A stretch of DNA of 64,000 nt from Neobacillus notoginsengisoli (GTDB taxonomy: Bacteria > Bacillota > Bacilli > Bacillales > Cytobacillaceae). The notes beneath the pieces are model-generated. The model ran no database searches and was not told the DNA's origin. It saw only the letters and a list, made by a program, of their open reading frames with translations. The stretch lies in assembly GCF_003515685.1 (NCBI RefSeq), contig NZ_QWEG01000003.1, forward strand, positions 340,338 to 404,337. The letters are read 5' to 3'. Below, piece by piece: positions 1 through 7,138 of the stretch. Every line of letters begins with the position of its first letter. Positions within the stretch are counted from its first letter, which is position 1. A program made the position numbers and the translations under genes.

Positions 1-18
1 CCTGACATTTTTCCAATC

Positions 19-762
19 CTAACGGTCAATGAAAAATTCTTTTACAAGCATCGCAAAAAATAACAGCCTATCTTCCTCTGTGACGTCTTTATGAAAAGAC
101 AGTACAGGGGTATTCGCATCGAAAAAAACAGAACTCCATTCAACTGGCATGATACCTCTTCTCAGCCTGCAGGCGACAGTGTTTTCTGCAATAAAAATCT
201 TACTGTCCATAAACATAGAAGTACATTCAAGCATCGCTGTTTGTCCTCCAATATCCGTCCTAAACAGCCATTGATCCCCCTTTTTCTCTAAACAGCCCAG
301 TTTACGCCTATCTGCATGGAAAGCGTCAATCAGGTTTCCAGAAACGATATAAAAGGCTTTTGTCAGCAAGTTTTCATCCTTCAACTCATAAACATGGGTA
401 AAGGCAGGAAATTCACTAGTACGGTGTTTTCTAAGTTCACCAATCTTCAACCCGGCGGGAGAAAATAAAAGAAGACCAGGCTTCAGTCTGTTTTCGTATA
501 GAGGAAGGATAGATTCAGACTTTAGTAAGGTGTTTGATTTATTCATAAAAGTCATCTTTGAAGTTGCAGCACTCTTAACTTTTGCTAGGTGCATATGAAA
601 ATAGGCAAAGCTTGCACCGATAAATGGAAGGGTCAGGACCATTAGTTGAACATTGCCAATCAAGCTGTTGATCAAGACGAACAAACAGGCAGAAAAGAGA
701 AAGATCAGGCTCGAATTTAAGTATGCTTTGGCCGCCTCAAAATAGAAGTCTGATATTTTCAT
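19..762 (-). CDS. Two-helix membrane protein of unknown function
   Basis: I do not recognise this 247-residue protein. Its N-terminal part has two hydrophobic segments, roughly residues 17-38 and 40-58, separated by a very short turn, so it should be a membrane hairpin with a soluble domain of about 190 residues. No catalytic motif is obvious. The ATG at 762 is preceded by AAGGAG at good spacing. It is divergent from the amidohydrolase at 888, with about 125 bases between them for both promoters. The stop lies close to the window edge, so its downstream neighbour is unknown. Confidence 0.7.
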   Translation of the reverse strand: MKISDFYFEAAKAYLNSSLIFLFSACLFVLINSLIGNVQLMVLTLPFIGASFAYFHMHLAKVKSAATSKMTFMNKSNTLLKSESILPLYENRLKPGLLLFSPAGLKIGELRKHRTSEFPAFTHVYELKDENLLTKAFYIVSGNLIDAFHADRRKLGCLEKKGDQWLFRTDIGGQTAMLECTSMFMDSKIFIAENTVACRLRRGIMPVEWSSVFFDANTPVLSFHKDVTEEDRLLFFAMLVKEFFIDR

Positions 763-887
763 GATTGCTCCTTAATGCTTTTTTTACTATTGTATTCCTG
801 CTTGTCCAATTCATGATTGTTGTTTCACCAAGCCTATTTCGGGACAGCTTCAACCAGTATGAACAAATAATATAAAGAGGGGTCGAG

Positions 888-2009
888 ATGGAAACTATTT
901 TATTGAAAAATGCCAGAGTCGTTCCTGTTACATCCAATCCAATTGACCATTGCGATATTCTCATAAAAAAAGGGAAAATCAGCAGAATAGGCCGGATTAT
1001 ACATGAAGAAGAATGCGCGGTAATCGAATGTGCCAACCTGCACCTTCTCCCTGGTTTCATTGATGTCCACACTCATTTAGGCCTTTATGATGAGGGAACC
1101 GGGTGGGCAGGTAATGACGCCAATGAGACTGTCGAGCCGATGACTCCGCATATTAGGGCGATAGATGGCGTCTATCCTTTGGATTCCTCCTTTACTGATG
1201 CGATCAGGTATGGGATTACAACAGTCCATGTCATGCCAGGGAGTTCAAATGTGATTGGCGGAACGACTGCCGTCATAAAAACTGCCGGCAAAAACATCAC
1301 CGATATGATTATCAACCCTCTTGCAGGCTTGAAAATTGCCCTTGGAGAGAATCCGAAAAGAATTCATAGCAGCGGGAGCAATCAGTCTCTTACGAGGATG
1401 GGAATTATGGGGATGCTGAGGGAAGAATTTTATAAGGCGGGGGAACGGAATGATTCGTCTAATTTACGGATAGCGCCGATTCTTAAAGCTTTAAAAAAAG
1501 AAATTCCTGTGCGTATTCACGCACATCGGGCGGATGACATTTTGACTGCAGTAAGATTTGCTGAAGAATTCAATCTTGATTTGCGTATCGAGCATTGTAC
1601 AGAAGGCCACCTGATTGCCTCAGAACTTGCCGGCAAAGTGATGAAAGTATCCGTCGGCCCTACATTGACACGCAGGTCCAAGGTTGAACTGAAAAATAAA
1701 AGCTGGGCAACCTATCACGAACTGACAACCAAAGGCATTGAAGTCTCCATCACGACCGATCATCCCTATACGCCTATCCATTATTTAAATATTTGTGCCG
1801 CGATTGCGATGAGAGAAGGACTCGATGGTCAAAAGGCTCTTGAAGGCATTACAATTTTGCCTGCCAGAAATTTAGGCGTTGATAGTCGCGTAGGCAGTAT
1901 TGAAGCAGGGAAGGATGCAGACCTTGTCCTTTGGAGCCACCATCCCTTTCATTTTTTGGCAAAACCACTCTGGACGATGGTCGATGGGAAGGTTTATTGG
2001 CCAAAATGA
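888..2009 (+). CDS. Amidohydrolase, imidazolonepropionase-like
   Basis: This 373-residue protein belongs to the metal-dependent amidohydrolase superfamily, which hydrolyses amide or related bonds in a TIM barrel. The N-terminal small beta-sandwich is followed by the metal-binding HTH motif at residues 61-63 (DVHTHLG). Further metal-ligand candidates are the HAH around residue 209, the EHC around 235 and the TTDHP segment near 290, with the usual C-terminal GSIEAGKDADLVLW return of the sandwich. It resembles the uncharacterised imidazolonepropionase-like/prolidase branch rather than true HutI; the substrate is unknown. An AGAGGGG ribosome site precedes the ATG. It stands alone, without hut genes nearby. 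Confidence 0.85.
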   Translation: METILLKNARVVPVTSNPIDHCDILIKKGKISRIGRIIHEEECAVIECANLHLLPGFIDVHTHLGLYDEGTGWAGNDANETVEPMTPHIRAIDGVYPLDSSFTDAIRYGITTVHVMPGSSNVIGGTTAVIKTAGKNITDMIINPLAGLKIALGENPKRIHSSGSNQSLTRMGIMGMLREEFYKAGERNDSSNLRIAPILKALKKEIPVRIHAHRADDILTAVRFAEEFNLDLRIEHCTEGHLIASELAGKVMKVSVGPTLTRRSKVELKNKSWATYHELTTKGIEVSITTDHPYTPIHYLNICAAIAMREGLDGQKALEGITILPARNLGVDSRVGSIEAGKDADLVLWSHHPFHFLAKPLWTMVDGKVYWPK

Positions 2010-2165
2010 GGAAAATGTAGAAATATATCGGAAAATCAATATTATTTTCTCAAAAAAACCTATTTATTTTTTGGCAAATTTCTTGTATGATACTTTAAGT
2101 AAATATACTTATTCCTATGTTTATGTGATTTGCCATCAAGTTTAAAACAACAAACTAATATTGTG

Positions 2166-2233
2166 CAATGGGAAGGCAAATGGTGCGCCACCAGTCAAAC
2201 TGGTCCTAGTGGGTTCGATTCCCACCCCGAAAT
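2166..2233 (+). ncRNA. tRNA-like element in the leader of the GNAT gene
   Basis: Seen directly: a perfect T-arm (stem GTGGG 2209-2213, loop TTCGATT, stem CCCAC 2221-2225), an anticodon-like arm (ACCA 2190-2193, loop GTCAAAC, TGGT 2201-2204; the loop would place CAA in the anticodon position) and a D-arm-like segment with GGC/GCC and TGGT in the loop (2175-2189). The acceptor stem is poor: only GGG 2170-2172 with CCC 2226-2228 plus one wobble pair, and no CCA follows. It is therefore not a normal tRNA gene. It could be a tRNA relic or a tRNA mimic in an mRNA leader. Confidence 0.4.
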
Positions 2234-2266
2234 TTTTTTCGCAACTCAAAAAAATTTCGAGGGTGG
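2222..2266 (+). promoter_or_regulatory. 18-bp hairpin overlapping the T-arm of the tRNA-like element
   Basis: CCACCC plus CGAAATTTTTTT (2222-2239) is the reverse complement of AAAAAAATTTCG plus GGGTGG (2248-2266), with one bulged A at 2260 and an eight-base loop. The stem uses the 3' strand of the T-arm, so the two folds exclude each other. No U-tract follows, so it is not an intrinsic terminator. GGAGG of the acetyltransferase gene starts near 2302. A switch-like role is inference. Confidence 0.5.
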
Positions 2267-2314
2267 ATTGTTCCTTGCTACGGGACCGGACTGCCCTGAC
2301 TGGAGGCTTTTCTT

Positions 2315-2872
2315 ATGCTTAAAAAGCGTGAGCTTGGCGATTGCCATGCATTATACGATCTTATTACTCATCCTGATGTGTTCCCTTTTGTCCGCCATAA
2401 AGCCAACTCGTATGAGGAATTTCTTTTCCTTACAAAGCAAGTGATTGAGGCTGAGGAACGGGGAGAAGTCATCTCCCGGACGATTCTCGATGAATGGGGA
2501 ACGCCAATCGGCACAATTTCTTTATTTGATATAGAATCCAATGCCGGATTCCTTGGAACCTGGCTTGGTAAACCATTCCACGGCCGCGGCTACAATAACG
2601 CTGCCAAAGAAGCTTTTTTCCAAGAAGCCTTTTATGAGCTTGGAATTGAAACGGTATTTATGCGCATTCGAAAGGCCAACATCCGTTCAATAAAGGCTGC
2701 TGAAAAGCTTCTATATACGGCAAAAGCCAATGAAACACGTCCTTCACTGTACAGCCAGCTGAACGCAAAAGGTGAAATATTTGATTTGTATGAAATTTCA
2801 AAAGACAGATATACATTCCATCTTGTACGGAATACACCTGCACAGGAAGAAAGCGAGCTTATGGAAGCTTAA
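2315..2872 (+). CDS. GNAT-family N-acetyltransferase (RimJ/RimL-like)
   Basis: This 185-residue protein has the acetyl-CoA-binding layout of RimJ/RimL-type GNAT enzymes: an N-terminal L..RELGD opening, the strand GTPIGTISLFDI, then LGKPFHGRGYNNAAKEA (motif A, about residues 88-104) and the late IRKANIRSIKAAEKL segment typical of the family. It would transfer acetyl from acetyl-CoA to an amine; the substrate cannot be read from sequence. The ATG is preceded by GGAGG with eight-base spacing. It lies behind a structured tRNA-like leader and ends at a strong terminator, so it appears to be transcribed alone. Confidence 0.85.
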   Translation: MLKKRELGDCHALYDLITHPDVFPFVRHKANSYEEFLFLTKQVIEAEERGEVISRTILDEWGTPIGTISLFDIESNAGFLGTWLGKPFHGRGYNNAAKEAFFQEAFYELGIETVFMRIRKANIRSIKAAEKLLYTAKANETRPSLYSQLNAKGEIFDLYEISKDRYTFHLVRNTPAQEESELMEA

Positions 2873-2876
2873 AAAA

Positions 2877-2905
2877 CGAAACCGCAGCGGCGGTTTCGCT
2901 TTTTT
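2877..2905 (+). terminator. Rho-independent terminator of the GNAT gene
   Basis: Nine-base-pair stem CGAAACCGC / GCGGTTTCG with loop AGCG, followed by six T. Confidence 0.9.
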
Positions 2906-2926
2906 GCTTATGTTTACATAATATTA

Positions 2927-3085
2927 TTATGGATCACTTATTTTAGTGGTAAGTTTCTCCAAGTATAGGTTTCTTACTACCCACGTCTTGTATAACTCCA
3001 ATTTTTTAAGGCCGACAGGATGCTTTTTTATTCCCATTTCCTTTAACCGCATTATATACCAGCCCTTCGAACCGATATGCGCCAT
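2927..3085 (-). CDS. Small DUF2639/YflJ-like protein
   Basis: A 52-residue protein starting MAHIGSKGWY and containing KKLELYKTWVVRNLY, matching the short YflJ/DUF2639 family of Bacillus as I remember it. Function is unknown. The start at 3085 is chosen because AAAGGGGG lies about eight bases upstream and because family members begin at this methionine; a longer in-frame reading exists upstream. It sits between the GNAT terminator and a MITE-like repeat, on the opposite strand to the GNAT gene. Confidence 0.7.
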   Translation of the reverse strand: MAHIGSKGWYIMRLKEMGIKKHPVGLKKLELYKTWVVRNLYLEKLTTKISDP

Positions 3086-3157
3086 ACCTCCAACCCCCTT
3101 TTCTTGTCCATACAATGTATGCGAAAAGTTTGGCTGGCATGCTGAACGCTTTATTAC

Positions 3158-3552
3158 CTATATAGGTTGAACTAGAGGTTTTCTTTTCTAGGTGAATCTT
3201 GGTTGATTTGCGCTTCACAAAGGAAAGCTCCTGTGAATAATCATCGCAGAGACAGGCGGTTTTTGCCTGTCTCGAGGCACTTCGCTTTCCGCGGGGCGTC
3301 AGTGGAGCCTCCTCGGCGCTTTGGCGCCTGCGGGGTCTCCACCTTGCCGCCGCATCCCGCAGGACATACAGCTTCCCCGAATAGGCTTTGCACGAAGAAA
3401 ATGCGATAGCACAAGGAGAGCTTCCGTGAATCTTCTTCGCACGAAATTATGCGTTAGCATAATGAGGATTTTCGAGGAGTCTTCGTGCCTTCCGCTTCAA
3501 TCAACCTGCTTCCTTGGCTAATTTGTGTAAAAATTAAGTTCAACCTATATAG
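3158..3552. mobile_element. MITE-like repeat, copy 1, with perfect 16-bp terminal inverted repeats
   Basis: The ends CTATATAGGTTGAACT (3158-3173) and AGTTCAACCTATATAG (3537-3552) are perfect inverse complements. The interior carries a GC-rich conserved core (GAGGCACTTCGCTTTCC, then GGGGCGTCAGTGGAGCCTCC) shared with copies at 45045 and 61657. Compared with copy 2 it has about 110 extra bases (roughly 3365-3478) with their own short inverted repeats (GCACGAAGA near 3390 and TCTTCGTGC near 3480). No transposase is encoded; short open frames across the core are not credible genes. Confidence 0.8.
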
Positions 3553-3555
3553 AAG

Positions 3556-3581
3556 AAAAAAACACCCTCAAGGTGTTTTTT
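3556..3581 (-). terminator. Terminator of the SDR gene
   Basis: AACACC / GGTGTT hairpin flanked by A and T runs, immediately after the short-chain dehydrogenase stop codon; it can act in both directions. Confidence 0.75.
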
Positions 3582-4353
3582 ACAGTCTATGGAATTTCCC
3601 TAAAACATCCAACCCTCCAGTTACAGGTATGACGCTCCCCGTAATAAAACCGGACTGCTCCTCGGCTAAAAAGCCTATTACACGTGCAATGTCTTCGCCT
3701 GTTCCATGCCTGCCAACTGGAGCATTCCCATCTTCTATTAAGATGGCATCCGCAATCTCTTTTTCCTTCCACTCCGGCACAATATCCCCCGGTGCAACCA
3801 TATTCGCCGTAATCCCATTTTCTGCTTCCTCCATGGCAATCGTCCTTGTAAGTGAAACAAGTCCGGTTTTTGCTGCTGCAAAGGCGGAGCGATAAATCCA
3901 CCCAGGTGCTGTTTCTGCCCTGTCATAACCAATGGTGATGATCCTGCCCCACCCATTTTTCCTCATTCCTGGCAACAGTAATTTGGACAGGTAAAAAACA
4001 GATGTAAGATTTCCTGAAAAAATATCATTCCATTCTTCATATGTGTAATCCGTCATTCGTTTCCGTTCGTGAATATATGGACCAGCATTATGAATGAGGA
4101 TATCGATTGAAGGAAATCTTTGCACAGCTAAAGAAGCAATTTTCTCACAATCCTCTTTTTTGCAGATGTCACCTTGTACGAGAAGACAGTTGATTTCATA
4201 AGATTCAATCAACTTGTCTGCTAAAGATTCAGCAGCTTCTTTGCTGGAACGGTAGTTAATCACTAAATCGCATCCATTTTCTGCAAAATGGATGGCCGTC
4301 ATTTTCCCGATCCCTGTTGCTCCCCCTGTAATGAATACTGTTTTTTTCCTCAC
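3580..4353 (-). CDS. SDR-family NAD(P)-dependent oxidoreductase (FabG-like)
   Basis: This 257-residue protein is a classical short-chain dehydrogenase/reductase. It has the TGGATGIG cofactor-binding turn near the N terminus, a D-I/NAG-like HNAGPY segment, the YRSAFAAAK catalytic Tyr-x-x-x-Lys region (here Y-R-S-A-F-A-A-A-K, where the Tyr/Lys spacing is longer than the canonical four residues), and a C-terminal TGSVIPVTGG. The role is oxidation or reduction of an alcohol/ketone with unknown substrate. GTG at 4353 is preferred over the TTG two codons earlier because GAGAGGG is then at normal spacing. It is divergent from the Hsp20-like gene. Confidence 0.85.
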   Translation of the reverse strand: MRKKTVFITGGATGIGKMTAIHFAENGCDLVINYRSSKEAAESLADKLIESYEINCLLVQGDICKKEDCEKIASLAVQRFPSIDILIHNAGPYIHERKRMTDYTYEEWNDIFSGNLTSVFYLSKLLLPGMRKNGWGRIITIGYDRAETAPGWIYRSAFAAAKTGLVSLTRTIAMEEAENGITANMVAPGDIVPEWKEKEIADAILIEDGNAPVGRHGTGEDIARVIGFLAEEQSGFITGSVIPVTGGLDVLGKFHRL

Positions 4354-4495
4354 CGGCAACCCTCTCTTCCTTTGGATTCTGCTATTGCTTTTTCCTATAT
4401 TATCCTGCGTACGAATGGCCTTTCAGCACATTTAACATATGATAGTATTACATCAAGTATGCTACAAAAAAGTTTTGAAACGAAAGGATGATTGT

Positions 4496-4942
4496 ATGTT
4501 TCCATGGGGATCATTTCCGTTTAATAAAAACATGCCTTCCGACCTTCAGAATATGAAGCCGGAAACAATCGAAAAATATGTAAAGGATGCCATGGAAGCT
4601 TATTTTCCGGGAAACTCCTTTCAACCCTTTCAAACTGAGGGGAATGATGACAGGGCAACTTCAGTCGAGGAAGAACCATACCAGGCGGCAATTTTTAATA
4701 CACATGACTTTGTTTTTGTCAGACTTGAAGTTGCAGAGGAACATCTTGAAAATATTAGGCTTTTTCATACATCCAGTCAATTAATTCTAGAAAACCTGCC
4801 TGAAACAGGCAAAAAACAAGTCTACAATCTTCCTTCCGTTGTTAGAAAAAAGGGAGCATCAGCCAGTGTGAGGGATGGAATTCTAGAGGTCAGGCTGCAA
4901 AGAGCCATTGATGTCCAACTGTCGGAAATCGTGCTTCCATAG
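4496..4942 (+). CDS. Hsp20/alpha-crystallin-like protein (GerT/CotP type)
   Basis: The protein has 148 residues from the ATG at 4496, which follows AAAGGATG; longer upstream frames lack a ribosome site. The C-terminal half resembles a degenerate small heat-shock domain: a strand NTHDFVFVRLEV, then LILENLP, and the closing strands VRDGILEVRLQRA. Bacillus relatives include spore-germination/coat proteins such as GerT. The N-terminal part (residues 1-50) is acidic and proline/asparagine rich. A chaperone or spore-associated role is inferred only from the fold. Confidence 0.65.
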   Translation: MFPWGSFPFNKNMPSDLQNMKPETIEKYVKDAMEAYFPGNSFQPFQTEGNDDRATSVEEEPYQAAIFNTHDFVFVRLEVAEEHLENIRLFHTSSQLILENLPETGKKQVYNLPSVVRKKGASASVRDGILEVRLQRAIDVQLSEIVLP

Positions 4943-4983
4943 CCAAAGGGAATTTGCCAAGATCGCTCGGAAACAATTGAATG

Positions 4984-5268
4984 TCAGATGAGCTGTTCCA
5001 TCTTCTCTGTGTGCAGATTGATTAACTGCACTTTAGCTTCGGAGCTTATTTCTGATTCGGCAATTCTCTTAACAGCCTGATAAAATTTCGTAAACACGTC
5101 TTTTCTCGTCCGGGGATGGGAATTTTCGTCGAGAAGTTCCCTCCTGATTGCTTCTTTTAAAGCGAACTCGCTTGATTTCCCTTTAGGAACGGCCAATAGC
5201 CGGTGGTTCCATATTTTACGGTACTCATCAAGCAAGTTTCTGTAATATTTATCCTGCAAATCGTTCAT
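4984..5268 (-). CDS. Conserved small hypothetical protein
   Basis: A 94-residue, charged, mainly helical protein without signal peptide, membrane segment or cysteines. I do not recognise its family. The start is uncertain: the ATG at 5268 overlaps its GGGAG, and the TTG three codons later (5259) has better spacing. It is divergent from the zinc-ribbon gene at 5360. Confidence 0.6.
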   Translation of the reverse strand: MNDLQDKYYRNLLDEYRKIWNHRLLAVPKGKSSEFALKEAIRRELLDENSHPRTRKDVFTKFYQAVKRIAESEISSEAKVQLINLHTEKMEQLI

Positions 5269-5359
5269 CTCCCAGGTAAGCTTAATTCACATGCATTTTA
5301 CATATTAACGGATTACATTGCAAAAAATAGGACTATAGAAGAGATAGCAGGAGGATAAC

Positions 5360-5602
5360 ATGTCACAGCCTTATCGTTGCCCAAATTGCAAAACAAATCG
5401 AAGCCGCTTTAATATAATTGAACAGGTGCCCCATTCCGTTAAAATGGATTCTGAAACCGGTGAAGTGATGAAGGAATACTCACCAGAGATGCTTGAACCA
5501 TTCCATATGCCATATAAGGGCCCAGCCCAGCGTGTACAATGTGGAGTGTGCGGCCTGATTGAAGATGAACGTACGTTTATAAAGTTTGGCGAGCTTTCCT
5601 AA
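5360..5602 (+). CDS. Zinc-ribbon-like small protein
   Basis: An 80-residue protein with two CxxC knuckles, CPNC at residues 8-11 and CGVC at about 62-65, separated by a long acidic linker with several prolines. This layout fits a zinc ribbon, often in nucleic-acid-binding or adaptor proteins. The precise function is unknown. AGGAGG lies ahead of the ATG. Its last codons form one arm of a 13-bp inverted repeat whose partner is 230 bases downstream. Confidence 0.7.
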   Translation: MSQPYRCPNCKTNRSRFNIIEQVPHSVKMDSETGEVMKEYSPEMLEPFHMPYKGPAQRVQCGVCGLIEDERTFIKFGELS

Positions 5603-5827
5603 CGAACAGCCCGTTGGTGTTTGAAAATGAAAGGGAAAAATTCCGCTTAAGTTGGGAAATACCGATATTTCCCTAAAAATAAGGGGAGTTTTTCCCTTTA
5701 TCTTATCCAAATCATTCAATTTTGGCTTACTTAGAGACGTTAAGGGGATAAACTACCCTTATATCCGCCTTTTGAGCCCCCATTTTTGCAATAGAGGGAA
5801 ATTCTTCCCTTAATAAAGCTCGCCAAA
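5585..5827. repeat. Inverted-repeat element enclosing several GGGAA/TTCCC hairpins
   Basis: TTTGGCGAGCTTT (5585-5597) and AAAGCTCGCCAAA (5815-5827) are perfect inverse complements. Between them are GGGAAATA/TATTTCCC (5654-5661, 5666-5673), an outer pair AAAGGGAAAAA/TTTTTCCCTTT (5630-5640, 5689-5699), AAGGG/CCCTT near 5732-5760 and AGGGAA/TTCCCT near 5794-5810. I see no gene from 5603 to 5960. The left arm lies in the 3' end of the zinc-ribbon gene. Confidence 0.6.
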
Positions 5828-5960
5828 TTCCTTTACAGATTACCTAAGTTTCCGATTAGCCGACTGGCTGTTCTTTCGGTGGTAAGGATGAAAAAACGCC
5901 TCGCAAACCCCTAACTCAGCCGGCGGCCTTTCCAATTTGCCGAATCCAGCCGTATCTGCA

Positions 5961-6785
5961 TTACTGCACCAATTCATTTTTCTCAATAAAGTCCAGTGAA
6001 TCAACTTTCCAGGAGGAAAAAGGGGCTGCCCTGAAAAGGTTGATCTCTGATTCCGTTATTCTTTTGCCTTCTCCCTTCAAGTGCCATTCGATATCGATTG
6101 GAATTGACACCATTAGCTCGTCATCCATATCTTCGGCAGGCAGAAGCGGCAATCTCGCTATTTTGACTGCTTCTACTTTCGAGAAAATATTCTTCCAATC
6201 CGCTTTTCTTAACGATAACCGCTGGACAATCCCCTTGTCATGCTCCTTGATTCCTGTGACAAAATAGGTCACGGTTTCATAAGGGTCGGCTTTTCCAATT
6301 AATTCATCTAACTTTCCAGCGGATTTAAAAACCATCAGCATATGGGCTAAATCCATTTCCCGCTTCCGATGTGTGGAACTCTTATAAAAATGAATGCAAA
6401 AATGACCTCGAAAATTATTTTTCAGCGCGCCTGCTCCATGCGGCATTCCATTCATCGACGCCGCAATCTTATTTTTGCCTTTCTGCACATAAATGGCTCG
6501 CCTCTTCCAGCTCCACTTCTGATTGTATATTTTCTTCATGATTGCTGTGTCTTTAGGAGTCAATGGCTGAACATCCGCATGTCTGCTGCCTGCCCTCCGC
6601 TGAACGTGGAATTTCATCCCTGTTTCCATGTCAACCACGGTAAACTTGGAGAAATTCGGAAACAGCTTGTCTACTTCTTCCCAAGTTGCCATTTTCACTG
6701 GAACCGTGGCAGCCTCGACTGGATAGGAAGAAGCAAAAATGATCATGATGATAATAAAAACCGGAATTTTAGTCTTCGCTGCCAA
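5961..6785 (-). CDS. Exported conserved protein of unknown function
   Basis: This 274-residue protein begins with a clear signal peptide (hydrophobic PVFIIIMIIFASS, then a likely cut after VEAA). The mature part contains the conserved-looking stretch VQRRAGSRHADVQPLT, then KWSWKRRAIYV, NGMPHGAG and GHFCIHFYKSSTHR. The order HG ... GH.C.H recalls the YkuD L,D-transpeptidase active site (HG ... S.GC.R) but is not a match, so wall-related chemistry is only a suggestion. The TTG at 6785 is preferred because GGGGTGG is spaced correctly from it. The gene is followed by the structured region at 5585-5827. Confidence 0.65.
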   Translation of the reverse strand: MAAKTKIPVFIIIMIIFASSYPVEAATVPVKMATWEEVDKLFPNFSKFTVVDMETGMKFHVQRRAGSRHADVQPLTPKDTAIMKKIYNQKWSWKRRAIYVQKGKNKIAASMNGMPHGAGALKNNFRGHFCIHFYKSSTHRKREMDLAHMLMVFKSAGKLDELIGKADPYETVTYFVTGIKEHDKGIVQRLSLRKADWKNIFSKVEAVKIARLPLLPAEDMDDELMVSIPIDIEWHLKGEGKRITESEINLFRAAPFSSWKVDSLDFIEKNELVQ

Positions 6786-6858
6786 TTGGCCCACCCCTGT
6801 TTTGCTTCAATAAAACAAGTTTTCCACTGCACCTATCCAATCATACAATCAAAAAAGA

Positions 6859-6893
6859 AAATACCCCCATCTTTATTAAGACGGGGGTATTTT
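6859..6893 (-). terminator. Terminator of the 58-residue protein gene
   Basis: AATACCCCC / GGGGGTATT hairpin at the stop of the minus-strand gene beginning at 7070, flanked by A/T runs on both sides. Confidence 0.85.
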
Positions 6894-7070
6894 CTATTCT
6901 TCTCCATGTTTAGCAACATATTCCCTTGCCTTATCAATTCCGATTGCAATTGCTTTTCCTTCATCATTTTCTTCCTCAAGAATGGCATTGGCAATTTCAA
7001 TTGCCTTTTCCCTAACATCTGGATCAAGGTTTTTCATTGAGGCAGGATAATTATTTTTTGACCAAGGCAT
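6894..7070 (-). CDS. Small conserved protein (YdaT/ChaB-like type)
   Basis: A 58-residue protein starting MPWSKNNYPASMKNL and continuing with ..RKKAIEIANAILEE-type helices and GKAIAIGIDKA. This is the short family sometimes annotated as ChaB- or YdaT-like; function is not established. The ATG at 7070 is nine bases from GGAG. It is followed directly by a strong terminator and is not coupled to a neighbour. Confidence 0.65.
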   Translation of the reverse strand: MPWSKNNYPASMKNLDPDVREKAIEIANAILEEENDEGKAIAIGIDKAREYVAKHGEE

Positions 7071-7138
7071 TTCCACCAACTCCTTAAAAGAGGTAATAAT
7101 CGTAAATTACCCCCTCACACCGGAGTAAAACCAACTAC

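Noticed and set aside
2222..2266. Intrinsic terminator
   Set aside because: The T-run lies inside the stem rather than after it, and no U-tract follows the 3' arm.
2261..2290. T-box antiterminator (AGGGTGG motif)
   Set aside because: The AGGGTGG is not followed by the ACCGCG portion and the downstream gene is not a tRNA synthetase or amino-acid gene.
2130..2444. 104-residue protein covering the tRNA-like leader and the start of the GNAT gene
   Set aside because: Overlaps the well-supported GNAT gene in another frame and includes the RNA-like structure.
3203..3521. Proteins of 60-70 residues across the MITE core (also at 45101-45391 and 61613-61831)
   Set aside because: Same frame in every copy because the DNA is repeated; no ribosome site and composition is that of GC-rich stems.
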